Assembly: GCA_021186555.1 (NCBI GenBank)
Contig: JAJKFL010000005.1
Coordinates: 25,050,635-25,114,634, forward strand
Source of the DNA: Reticulitermes speratus
Taxonomy: Eukaryota > Arthropoda > Insecta > Blattodea > Rhinotermitidae
Direction of reading: 5' to 3'
Length of the DNA stretch: 64,000 bases
Position 1 is the stretch's first letter; each line of letters begins with the position of its first letter. Of this stretch, positions 25,141 to 36,125 are shown piece after piece. The position numbers and the translations under genes were made by a program. The notes beneath the pieces are model-generated. The model worked only from the letters and a program-made list of their open reading frames with translations, did no database searches and was not told the DNA's origin.

Positions 25141-25504
25141 GTATATTTCTGTCTCAGCAATTTTAGATTAACAATATTTGGTTAAATTTAAAGCACTAAA
25201 ATAAATAAAAACGTGACACGTTTCTACGTCTCTCATTATCACAGCAGTGTTAACATTTTATCAGTTAATTGCGTAGAATTAAACCTTATTTTTGTTGTTT
25301 TACGCGGTAAAATTACGCATAAAAGTGCTTTGGCGTGCTGCAACTGAATGTTAGTAACCACATACAGACTGCAGGGTGTCATAAACCAGAAAACCGTAAT
25401 GGAGAATTATAAATGCCCAGTCGTTAGGAGTTACTGAATTATTTATCACAGACGAAGTCTAATGGGAGTCGCATATTTTGTTTTCAGGCGTAAACGTTAA
25501 GATC
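25141..25504. other. unassigned sequence
   Basis: GCAGGGTGTCATAAACCAG at about 25372 recalls the 3' end of the repeat at 1590-1740. Otherwise nothing recognised. Confidence 0.4.
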
Positions 25505-25735
25505 CAGCTTCGCTCAGTCGGTATAGTGGCCAGCTGAACGATCACGGCATTGATTGGAATTAGATTCCTGGCTGCTACAAAGTTTTTCCCTCTCACCAAC
25601 TTGTGCCTACTGACCCTTTGAGTCCACCCAACTTCCTAAACAAATCGCAGCGTGAGCTCGTTAGCAAAGGGCAAAACGGCCGAGACGTGGAACCACTCGC
25701 TTTCATCTAGTGAGGATGCCTTCGCGGTTTGGTGC
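25505..25735 (+). repeat. SINE family A copy
   Basis: The tRNA-like head CGCTCAGTCGGTATAGTGGC is followed by a box-B-like TTAGATTCCTGGC, the TTTTTCCCTCTC body, the AAAACGGCCGAGACGTGGAACC motif and TTTCATCTAGTGAGG. The terminal CTTTACC is missing. Confidence 0.75.
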
Positions 25736-26124
25736 TCATTTTAACAGATGAGCACAGCAGCAGTTTTGCACATAACTTGCTTTTATCTCTGAACACTGGG
25801 ACACAACTGAGGGTGACTGTACACTGTGTTTCCGTTCAGACGGAGGTCCACATGCTCGCCTGCCGGCTGTGGGTTCTGCCTTTATTGTCTCGGTAGCCAC
25901 ATTTTCATATCCGATTTATAGTTTAAAGAGCTAGTTAAAAATATTGTTCTCTTACTAGAAATACCCATAGGCGACAAAGGCATTGAAATATTGCGGAGAG
26001 GGTTTGAGGTTAGAGCAAACAGAAATGCATGTATGTCTGTACAGAGGCAAACAGCGAGATCATGCAGCTGGCAGTGACTACACAAACATAGAATGTGGCA
26101 GATACGATAAAAATAAAAAAAATA
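25736..26124. other. unassigned sequence
   Basis: No recognised feature. The minus-strand 121-codon open frame (25882-26247) runs into the pyrimidine tract and has no domain. Confidence 0.4.
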
Positions 26125-26480
26125 ATATAAATGCGATGCCTTTCCCTCATTAGCCTTTTCATTTCTCTGTTCTCCCTCCTCCACTTTCTTTCTATTGCGT
26201 GTTTTTCGTTGTCTTATTCTCCACGTTCCTCGTTGTCTTCTACTCACTCGCTTCTTATAACTTTTCTTCTGTCATTAAATAACCTTCACTTTTTCCACAA
26301 CCTAATTTTTCGTATTCTGCTTCTCTTTCCCTTTTTATTCTAATTCTTATGCACATTCCCTCCCTTTATCCTTTTTTACTTCTCTTCTTCCATTCGAACT
26401 TCTATTTTTATACTTCTACTTCTCAAGCCCATTTCTCTTCTTCTAGTTCTCATTCACCCTCTAGTTTTTCTTTTACTGGG
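26125..26480 (+). repeat. pyrimidine-rich tract, about 350 bp
   Basis: The + strand is dominated by C and T (TTCTCCCTCCTCCACTTTC, CTCTTCTTCCATTCG and similar), with only isolated purines. The composition is the mirror of 38600-39110, where the + strand is purine-rich. The open frame 26131-26343 is a Leu/Ser/Phe-rich shadow. Confidence 0.7.
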
Positions 26481-27193
26481 AAATGGAGACATGCATTCTT
26501 AAACTCGTCACTGAATTGAGCTGAGCAGTCAGATTCACGACTAGCCCGCGACAGTGCATTTCATCCCAGGGGAGAAGCCCCAAATAACTACTGGACAGGA
26601 GGCTAGACGAGACCCACAAGCGACTGCGTGTAATGGAAGAGCAATTTCTTTGGGGAATCAAGCCTCGGTCTTCAAACTCGTAGCAGTGTAATGAGCTATT
26701 CTAGGTCTGCTATTTAGAAAGGCGATGAAAAAATAAAAAAAATCAATCCTTCCCTTTTTTGTTAATGCCCTTAACAGAATTATGGTTTAAAGAATGTGTT
26801 TGTAAGAAAGACAAGGATTAACAAGACTCCATTATGTAAAGCAACAAAGCGAGAGGGCTATAAAACCTTACGTTATAATGGAGTGCTCCCTCACTACTGC
26901 GTGTTTTCTTATCGCACACACGGTAAAATATACACACTCAGTGGAGACAAACAAATGTTAATATTTTAATGGAATTATATGGTTGGAACTCTAAGATGTC
27001 ACGCACACGGATGGTATTACTACAGAAGTCCAATATCAATAGATTTCTTCTTATAGAGAATCCTAATGAAAAATGCGGCCAGTTACGAAGCCTACGTTTC
27101 ATCGTGACTGCGAGTAACCGCAGATTCGCTATGTACACTCCAGAAATCGAGAAAATAATATCATTTTATTTCAACAAATGTTTGACTGAAATA
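26481..27193. other. unassigned sequence
   Basis: No recognised feature. Confidence 0.4.
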
Positions 27194-27368
27194 TATAGTC
27201 AAACCCGGTTATAACGTCATGAAAGGGACCGAATATTTTGTGTCGTTATAAACGAGTGTCTTTATAACCGAGGGGTATAATATTATGGTTAACAGTGACA
27301 AATTAATTGGCACCACAGAATATCGGTGTCGTACAAACTGATGTCGTTTTAACAGGGCTCAACTCTAT
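27194..27368. mobile_element. pogo/Tigger-like MITE
   Basis: The left end TAGTCAAACCCGGTTATAACG and the reverse complement of the right end (TAGAGTTGAGCCCTGTTAAAA) are imperfect terminal inverted repeats. They resemble the CAGTCAAACCTCGTTATAACGA ends of pogo-superfamily elements. The interior repeats GTCGTTATAAACGAGTGTC-type words and has no coding capacity. TA lies at both borders. Old, from arm divergence. Confidence 0.6.
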
Positions 27369-27639
27369 TTCAAATGTCTTTATTATGAAGAACAATCTTT
27401 ATCATCAAATTCCAACGAATAATCAATCGAATTTTAATTGAAAACCAAACCTGCACAATTTTGACAATTGTAATTTTAACACTGGCCTTACTTGTGTGTG
27501 TGTGTATGTGTGTGGTCTCTTACGGTAAGGAAAATTAAAGTTTTGTCAGGACAATAATTGTAACATAATGCTGGAGAAAACTGCGTGAAGAGGAGTTTAA
27601 TTATTTATCATCCAATATTGTTACGGTAGTCAAAATAAG

Positions 27640-27920
27640 GAAGAGAAGATGAAGGGAGAATATAGTACGCACGGAAGAGATACAGCATAAAAGAGGTCTT
27701 ATTGGAAAACTTGAAAGGAAGAGAGAACTTTGGAGACTTAAACTTACAAAGGAGGGTAATTTTGGGTATTCAGGAATTTTGAAAGTGTACTGGAATTATC
27801 TGGCTCAGGTTGCAGGCCAGTGGCAAATATTCTAAGGTGGTAATCAAATATGAGGTTTCATGACACAGAAACGTCTTCATCAGCTAAGAGATTATTAGAT
27901 TCTGAAGAATGGGCTCTCTA
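27640..27920 (+). repeat. LINE family D 3' fragment, decayed
   Basis: TTGGAAAACTTGAAAGGAAGAG, AATTATCTGGCTCAGGTTGCAGG and GAGGTTTCATGACACAG follow the order of the D ORF end (KPERK, NLAQ, VMRFH). Frame is lost and the 3' terminus is unclear. Confidence 0.5.
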
Positions 27921-28149
27921 CCCCAGAATTAATATGTGGGTCAAAACAGCCAAATTCACATGACGAATTTCTGAACAGCCATTTATGTGCGAAGACTGAC
28001 TCGTGACGTTCGATTTGTTCTGTATCACTGCATTATTTGTTCCATTCACGGCTCTACCTCCCCATCTGAAACAATGTGCTACACTGTACAGGTTCAGTGG
28101 GCGGCAGGATATCTCAGATTGAATATTAAGGACGTGCTACGAGAGAACA

Positions 28150-28318
28150 ACGATAGCTCAGTCGGTATGGTGGTTACATGAAAAGCTGAACTATCTACGA
28201 ATCGTGGTGTGATTTTCAGCAGGAGCAAGAAACTCTCCCTTCTTCAAAGCGTCTAGTCAGCCGGTCGGGCCCACACTGCCTCCAATTTGATGGTACCGGG
28301 AGTTCTTTCTGCTAGGAT
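28150..28318 (+). repeat. SINE family A copy, 3'-truncated, abutting a LINE
   Basis: The head GATAGCTCAGTCGGTATGGTGG is a good box A. A weak box B (CGTGGTGTGATTTTC) and the body (CTCTCCCTTCTTCAAAGCG, GGTCGGGCCCACACTGCC) follow. The copy ends where LINE D sequence begins. Confidence 0.75.
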
Positions 28319-29090
28319 ACAGTGAACAGAGTAGAGGAGAAAATCACAATAAACAGATGGGGAATAAATCATTTGAAAGGGTGGAATATTTCAAATATTG
28401 GAAACAGTTCTAACAAATGAAATTTGCATTCGTGAAGAAATGAAGAGCAGACTGAACTCGGGGAATGCTTGCTAGCATTCGGTGCAGAATGTTTCGTCTT
28501 TCAGTTTGCTACCCAATAAATATAAGGATTAAAATATACAGAACTATAATTATGCTGTTGTTTTGTACGGTTTGAAATTTGGTCTCTCTATTGAGGGAGA
28601 AGCAGAGGCAGAGGTTTTTAGAAAATAGGGTGCTAAGAAATATATTTGGGCCTAAGATGAACGAGGTAACAGGGGAGAGGAAAACACTACGTAACGAGAA
28701 GCTTTATGTCCTGTACTCCCCACCAAATATTACTCGTGTGATTAAATCAAGAAGAGATGGGCGGGGCATGTAGAACATATGGGCGAGAGGAAAGATGCAT
28801 ACAGGGTTTTGGCGGGGAAATCTGAGGGAAACAGACTACTTGGAAAACCTAGGCATACATGCCAGGATAGTATTAAAATGTATCTTCAAAACATGGGATA
28901 AAGAGGCTGGATTGGATTAATCTGGCTCAGGATAGGTGCAGGTTGCGTGCTGTTGTGGATGCAGTAATGAAGCTTCGGTTTCCATGAAATCGGGGTACTT
29001 CTTGACTAGCTGTGGACCTGTTAGATTCTCAAGGACTCTGCTCCATGGACTTAGTTACAGTGGCCGGTGTGTGCCAGCTATAAGTTTCTG
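28319..29090 (+). pseudogene. LINE family D, longest copy
   Basis: Successive broken frames read VEYFKYWKQF, then EMKSRLNSGNA near 28440 and INIRIKIYRTIIMLLF near 28530. Next come RFLENRVLRNIFGPKMNEVTG and LRNEKLYVLYSPPNITRVIK at 28600-28760. After that GNLRETDYLENLG, INLAQDRCRLRAVVDAVMKL and the 3' untranslated CAAGGACTCTGCTCCATGG. This is the post-catalytic C-terminal third of an insect non-LTR reverse-transcriptase ORF; the catalytic core is absent. The copy defines the family D 3' end used to name the others. Confidence 0.85.
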
Positions 29091-29159
29091 TGCAGAAACG
29101 GTTTAACTCCCCTAGAGACATCGACTTGGCGCAGAACGTCTTCGGCTTTAATTAGGTTT

Positions 29160-29245
29160 CTGGTTTGTGGTTGACTGACCGACCACTCATTTCCACATGC
29201 TGCCGAGATAAGAATGAGTGGAGATATACGTCTATAACGCTATAC
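29160..29245 (+). repeat. SINE family A tail fragment
   Basis: ACATGCTGCCGAGATAAGAATGAGTGGAGATATACG matches the family A 3' motif (GTGCCGAGGTTAAGAATGAGTG) of the copies at 6361 and 31198. It may be the missing end of the truncated copy at 28150 if LINE D inserted within it. Confidence 0.55.
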
Positions 29246-31197
29246 GACTTTAAGGCATACAGTGGGACAGATTTAGATTTACATTTATCTTAGCCTGCAA
29301 AAAGATATAAACGCAGAGAGCGTCCGTGCCTAGGGAAGACAACCCGAAGTGAGATTCTTGCATTTTACGGATTAACAACATACTAACGTAGGCCTCGAAT
29401 TTAATATCGTCGGATTTGTCATTCACTTGCTTTCTAAAAGTCTGTTTCAAAGCCATTAATATCATGATGACCTGAACATCATCAATAGAATGTCTGTTGC
29501 TGAGGCTGTCAAGTCAGATAGCAAACAGAGGCCAGGCGAATGTGACGTTCTATTCAACTATGAGACCAATGGCCTTACTGTGCAAATGTTTGTGGGTTTT
29601 CCGTTTTGCCTATGTTGAAGGCTTTTGGCAGAGATGGATTTATCGAACACCACTGTGTAAATCTCAACGTTTCATACATATGGCTATGTATTGTATTTTA
29701 TTTGATAGTGAAATGGAGTCCAGCAACACAGCTTTGATGACAAATTGTAAAGCTAATGGATATACCAAAGTTGTCATAACAGTGCCATTCCGGTTACCTT
29801 AAAGGTCAGAATTTACCAAACATAATATCTAAAAATAAAAGAAATTGACACATTTGTTAAGTGTTAACTGAATTTCCTGTAACCTACCGTTTTATAACTG
29901 ATATACATGGACAATGAGAAACGTCCATATCCTGCTGTTCAATGCAGGGAACCTTGAGTGAGTGAGGTATGGTGATAATTTACTTTACCACTGACGATTT
30001 TCGAAATAAATATAAAGGTCCTAAATATTATTCATCGCAGGTTGGCAACAATGCGTACCTCCTTATGTGTCTGAACATACTCAGGTTCTTTACAAGCTAT
30101 GCCTTATAAATAAGGAGTTGATCCAGAGTGCAGAACTTCTAGAGGAACACAAGAATAGAGTTGACTGTTGAACGTTGGTTTTTATCGGATGGTGGAAGAG
30201 TTAAAAACCTCTTACAAATTCAGACTCGCAGAGTTTCCTTTTATGATCTTTGCAAAGATGCTATGTGACCTGTGTCATGGCAGTTACCGACGTCATGGCC
30301 TGCCTCAGCAATGCCCCTCTACACCACACTGTGTTTCATGTTAAGTGTTGCCACCAGCAGGACAACGTTTCATGGAGTGGTTAAGGAATGACAGTTTAAA
30401 TACAGCTGTTAACTACACGTATCATACAATCTAACATCAAATAAGTTAGGAAATGTTCGTACAGCGTGACAAGTTACCAGCGCGCTTGCTGACTTGTTGA
30501 ATTATGTTGAAGCCCATGAGATTTACAGGAACGTTGTAGTGGAGGTAAATGATATCTTTCATTTAAGAACTTTACCGAAAACATTTTTCGCTATTATAAA
30601 TATTCTGCGATTACGTTACAGTGGCAAACACAGAATAAATAAAGTATCCGTTATTTGTTCGTGATTTTCTCAAATCGTGGTATTTTTAAACAACGTTCAG
30701 TAGAATTCCCCCGTTTCAAACTTAATTAAAATGTGTTCAGTGGTTCTAGAATTATTATTATGTATTGGCACAGAAATAAAAGAGGCTATCTGAATATCAG
30801 TATTTTTGCAACTTCAGAGGCGAACACGCCACAAATCCTACATTTTACCCAGACAGTGCATTTATGTTTTTCGCATAACTTTCGGAATAAGCAGCGATTA
30901 TTTCCCTAAACATAAAAAATCGGTTTATCTTTGCAATGTGGGCGCAGTACCATTTCGATGAGGATGGAACTAACATTTTAAACATTATTTAGAATAACTT
31001 CATTCTTCAAAGTGTTAACAAGGTACTTTGCCATAAACTTGGGGCACTTACCTCCTTTTCAGTGCTTTAAAACAGGGTTCCAGAAATACAATTAAAGTTA
31101 CTAAAACTTAAAGAATTAACTCGCCAACGCACAAGCAATATGTTGACACAGATGTGCGTGTTCTTACCGTTAGTATTTGTTAAGTGTCCTGCTAAGA
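29246..31197. other. unassigned sequence, 2 kb
   Basis: Nothing recognised. The open frame 29497-29802 (+) has no domain. Confidence 0.4.
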
Positions 31198-31488
31198 GCG
31201 GGGATAGCCTAGTCAGTAGAGTGATGGGTTATGGGCTGGACAATCCGTGATTACATTCCGGGCAGCAGCAAGAAATTTTTCTCTTCTTCAAAAAGGTTCA
31301 GACCGCCTTCGAAGACCATCCAAATTCCTAATAAATAAATTCTGATGATCTTTTCTTGGGGGTGAAAGGACGGAGCTTGAATTTGACCACAAACCTACAC
31401 CTAGAGCCGAGGTTAAAAATGAGTGAAGGTAAACTTCGACTCCCATGCACATCTTCATGGCGTGCTCAAAGACAACTTTACCTTTTAA
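31198..31488 (+). repeat. SINE family A, reference full-length copy
   Basis: The head GGGATAGCCTAGTCAGTAGAG (box A) and a decayed box B (CCGTGATTACATTCCGG) are followed by the body (TTTTTCTCTTCTTCAAAAAGG, GGTGAAAGGACGGAGCTTG). The tail reads CCTAGAGCCGAGGTTAAAAATGAGTG, CCATGCACATCTTCATGGCG, CTTTACCTTTT. About 290 bp. All other family A calls were matched to this one and to 3320-3617. No clear target-site duplication was seen. Confidence 0.85.
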
Positions 31489-34004
31489 CTCTCCTGATAA
31501 GAGTTGGCGGCATTATTACTAAAGTTCTATTTTAACCAGTAGGCTATAGTAAGGCTAGCTTAGATTAGAACTGTAATGACACAGTTCAGCGATGACTTTA
31601 ACTTGTCACACTTTCACACATAAACTTAAACAACTGAATTGCAGACATATTTTAAAATTTTAACTGCAGATAATTTCATTGAAAGTTATATGTATATTTT
31701 CAGAACGACATAATTTTAATTTCCTGGTTACAACGGTCTAACAGTTATAAACCTAAAATTAAAAATGACTGTCCCCTTCGCACTAACAAACCGTCACTCT
31801 CCACGAGAATAACAATAACATCGGATTTATTTCTACATATAACTTCACCATCTTCATTTTGGAATCTTCCCATTTTGGTTGGTCCCACACATTCTAACAA
31901 AGCTAAAATTGGAATAAAAAAGACTGAGAATAAGCAACGATTTTTCGGACAGAAAGAGACAATGTTATATGATTGCGAAGCTGCACATGCCTTTCTTTTG
32001 GTCTTGTCATACTTTGTAATGCTGAATATCGTATAAGAAATCGTATTAAGAACGACACATGCATATGTATTAAGTTCATCACGTTGTTCAATATAATGTA
32101 TTTGTTTCAAATATATTTATTCACTGTGGACTAACATCGCAGGTCTCAACAGCGCAAGCGCGAGGGAAGTGTGCAGTATCGATAAAAAAAAAAAAAAAAA
32201 GAAAATCTGACCAGCGCTGAATGTTTGTCATTTGACTATTACTAGTCAGCATATGTGACTTTTATTATGAGAGCATATACAGTTTCGCATTAAATGGCCT
32301 AGGGTTATTAAAAAATAAATTAAAATTGACTATTAATATATTGATATAAATTTTTGTTAGTCCAAAACCTTTCTTAACAAATTTATTTTATGTAACAATA
32401 GTTTTATGTACGTACTCAAAGGTATTTTGGTAGATTTCAACTTATGACATCTGTCTCTAAATGGAGCCCAACTGATGTTTGTAATTCACTTGGGGTCCCT
32501 CCTCTGAAATTTTCTCCATCCATCCGTCTTTAAATTCCTTGTAATCATTTTACTTTTGGAATCCTATTTCCAAAGGTTTTATGTTGAAAAACTGAGATAA
32601 AAATCACAGTGGTATAATATAACATCGTAAACGTCGATTTCTTCTTCCGTGCAGGGAAAATCTGTGATGGATGATGAGAATAATTCCACTGACGCATCTA
32701 TCGAAGAAATCTCAAACCCAGGTAATTACCAGGTTTGATGAGACAATGTGCTAACTCATGCAGTTACGACCAATGATGCCACAGCATTTAGTGCGCAGGT
32801 TCAAATGTTCGCTTGCCAGCTGATGGCCACTCTGGTTCGAGTGTCAGCCTACGGCTATCGCACTGTCAACAGGAAGCCCGCAGTATCGGTAATCTTATTT
32901 ACACGGATAATTTGTATAATTTGCGTCACAAAATACTACATAAGATAGTAATATACATAACAGCGTAACATACAATAAAATTCTATTACACTATGTATCA
33001 CTACTCCCAAAAGCCTCACAAAATACAAAGGATAAACTGGCCTAAATGAATTTATTGCTTGCTACGACGAGGCCACTGGAAGAAGTCCCATGTTTCGACA
33101 CAATCTACATCTCTTCTTGCCATTACGTTTCTCCAAAGAGCATAATTCTGCTAGTCGTTAAGCAGTTCAGTTCACGCGACTATTGGAAGTGTAATCCACG
33201 TAATAGACCTGCAATTCCCTAGGGGCAAACATTTGCATCTCGTTAAAATAGACAAAGAGCGTTTGAGGGGAATAAAATAATAGGCAGAAGGTGGAAAATC
33301 CAATGCGTCCTTATCCCCACCATAAATTTTACTTTCTTGTGTGGCTTCAATCATGGTGTTTGCGCCCATTCTTCACCAGGGCCTTTCTAGTAAGAGATCA
33401 GGTTACTCACAAAATAAAATTGTTTATAAAGGAACATTATTTTATCCGACCAAAATTGTTTGCTACTTCCTGTCCACTCCCTCGCCGTATAAACCTACAA
33501 GGCGTGGATCCCGCCTCATGAAAAACTGGAACAGGAGCACGTAGTAACAAGTGCTGTTGGTCAGGTAAAATAATGACTCTACCGATAATCTTATCCAGTG
33601 CTTCAGTGTCCTATTATTTACAGCCGTGGCATCACTTAGGGATCGTTTATGTATTAAACGGTTTTGAAGCTAGCATGCAACGATGACTGTACATGGGTTT
33701 GCACCGTAAAACAGACTACGGCCACGCAGCAAACAGAACAGGGGCAGAGAAAAGTATACGACTGAACTTACGGAGGTTCTGAGGAGATGAAACAGACGAG
33801 TAGATCACGGTACAGTCTAATGGCGAGACTCTGTAATAACATGTATAATATTCAGAGTTCCCTAAACGCATATTTCTTCATCGATGGAATATTATTTTCT
33901 TTAAACAATCCCGTGCAATGGATTCGGTTATGGGTAAGGTCATATAATTTTAGCAGATGTGTATCGATGTGTTTCGGTGTCAAATTAAACATAGCAAATA
34001 TATA
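31489..34004. other. unassigned sequence, 2.5 kb
   Basis: Contains an A run around 32185-32202. Overlapping minus-strand open frames at 31745-32110 (121 codons) show no recognisable domain. Nothing else found. Confidence 0.4.
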
Positions 34005-34350
34005 ATATGTAAGAGTAGAAATTCAGATGATAAAATTTGGTAACACTCAGGGAAGAAAGTTGTTTGAGGGTACTGAGGAGCATTTTTGGAATTGACAATG
34101 TCCAAACGAGAATACGGAAAAACTTCCATGAACAGAATCTTAATGATTTCTTAATGTTAGGGTCATTAGATCAAGGACGAGCTATTGGTGATATTGTTTG
34201 CATGGGAATAAAGGACAGACATACTAATTTTGAGTGAAATGGGTAGGGCAGACCACAAGTGATAAGGACCAAGATGCGAAAATAAGATTGAAAGAGATAT
34301 AAAAAATGTTCTTATGAAGATGTGAATTGGTTTGAAATATCCCAGGGGTA
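34005..34350 (+). repeat. probable LINE fragment
   Basis: The forward frame 34037-34237 contains CLRVLRSIFGIDNVQTRI, which resembles the E..VLRKIFG motif of LINE D ORFs. A run of AAGATGCGAAAATAAGATTG-like sequence follows. The resemblance is limited to one motif, so this is tentative. Confidence 0.4.
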
Positions 34351-35524
34351 CCAATGTTGTGGGTTTTTTTTAACATGATTGCTTGGACGAATTACCTTAA
34401 GATAGAAATTTTGTTTTCCATAAGGAAATGTCAGAAGGTATAGCTAATTCCACCAACAAAGAATATGGATATTGGAGCCAAACACTCGTCTTTCCCCACA
34501 AAGATCAATGACGCGGGGCAGCACATAGACCTGTCTTTTTAATAGCACGTATGTCTACTGCCGCAGCGCCACACTAAAGCACGGTAGAGCAGTGGCCTCA
34601 TGAATTTCAAATGTGTGACGTTTTATTAGCACGATGTACTCTTACTCAAAGGTGTGTCTCTTAACAGCTACTAGATAGAAGTTCTGTTGTGCGAAATAAG
34701 GAGATTTAGTCTTGTCCCCACGTCGAGCGACAGGAATAGAATAAACGTCAATATAATAAAAGCTTAAGGCTTATTTAACAAGAAACAGAGCTCAAACTGC
34801 CAAAATTAAAAAGGTTTTCTTTTAAAATTCAACAGTTTCAGAGTTTTTCTGTTTAATTTAACCATCTAAACCTTAAGTTATTCTCTGTTGCAAGATTTAC
34901 AAATTTCATTTTGCCCACTGTATTTATAAATTTCTTAAGATTTTCACAACAAACAAAGGCTCTTTCCACATAATATCAACTGAAAGGCCTCTCTAGGAAC
35001 CATGTTTTTAAACACTTTTTTTAAATATTACTTCCTTTATCTTGCTTTTCCTCTCTTATTGTCTTTCCACTGATGCTCCAAACTCTACTTCATCATAATA
35101 CTATTCATAACAGAAGGAAAAACGTGCAAAGCCTGGGAACGTAAACAAAAAATGTTCTTTCAGATAATTCAGAGTATTGGACAGAATATGTCTCCCATAA
35201 AAAACTAGGGCATGATTGTTTCTTCCCATTCCTCTTCCAGTTTATTACTTATCACTCTAACTTTCGTCCCAACTCCAGCGTTACTACCAGCGTTGACAAA
35301 CAAATCATAAATACAAATATAAATATGAAGTTATCCAACTTTACGTTATATTGACCGTGCATTCTATAGCAATTGAAGGTTATTCATTTATAAATTTAAC
35401 AATTTTAACATTTTAGTGATATTTTAATATACATGTGGTGTAAGAGCTCAATCAGAACTCAAAACAATGGACTAGTATTTTAACGTTCAACATTTTACTC
35501 ATATGGATGTGACCTTTTATACAA
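34351..35524. other. unassigned sequence
   Basis: AT-rich, no recognised feature. Confidence 0.4.
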
Positions 35525-35650
35525 TCGATGTATAGTCTATGCTTTTAACACTGTGACCCCTGAGGCTGGCATTCTGAATGCCAAAATACGTATAGGGGTG
35601 AAGTAATAATATTGTAAAAATTGTGCATAAGTTGGTATGATAAATAAATA
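35525..35650 (+). repeat. retroelement 3'-end-like repeat F
   Basis: CCCCTGAGGCTGGCATTCTG, then AAAATACGTATAGGGGTGAAG, TAATATTG and a terminal ATAAATAAATAA. 51325-51425 shares the layout (CCCCTGACAATGATCC, GAAACACGTGTAGGGGTAC, then AATAATAAAG). The pairing suggests a shared 3' untranslated region. Family unknown. Confidence 0.45.
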
Positions 35651-35784
35651 ACCTCCAATGAAGTTATCCGTTTGCTTACTTTATCACGACGCCATAAAGG
35701 CACACGGAAAAGTAGAAGGTACAGCTCTCAGGAAAACATGGAAAGTGAGTGCCCAGCTTCACCTCCCGGCTGCTTTAACCCTAC

Positions 35785-35958
35785 AGGTAGTCGCTGCCAC
35801 AAATTAAACAGGAGCCTGTTTGGGCCAGGCAGCCGGTCTGGACATTTTATGCCTGGGAATAATACTTCCTCCCTGCCCGAGATCGAAACACGCTTCGTCG
35901 GTCGTCAACTAGGCAGGCTAGTCAATAACCGACTGCGCTATTCCAACTCCAACCATAC
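35785..35958 (-). repeat. SINE family A, 5' half
   Basis: The minus strand starts GGAATAGCGCAGTCGGTTATTG (box A) and has GTGTTTCGATCTCGGGC as box B. The body motifs ATGTCCAGACCGGCTGCC and CAAACAGGCTCCTGTTTAAT follow, the latter as in 3320-3617. This and the next repeat together explain the 154-codon plus-strand open frame 35672-36136. Confidence 0.75.
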
Positions 35959-35974
35959 ACAAACAAAAATATCA

Positions 35975-36125
35975 ATCAAAGTTAAAGTTAAAGTTTCCTG
36001 GTATATGACACCGTGTCCTTTGCCACACGGATACCACGTTTGGGAAGACTGCATTGCCTACATCTGCAGGTTCCTACTACATGACATCACACCTCAGGGG
36101 AGAGTAATCTTAAAATTCACTCTCG
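35975..36125 (+). repeat. FEVLTA-type repeat copy
   Basis: The forward frame reads VKVSWYMTPCPLPHGYHVWEDCIAYIC, paralleling the FWDVTPC..V.GYRRFGGTCCLHLQ shadow of this repeat. At DNA level ACACCGTGTCC and CTGCATTGCCTACATCTGCAGG are close to the consensus as I remember it. Confidence 0.65.
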
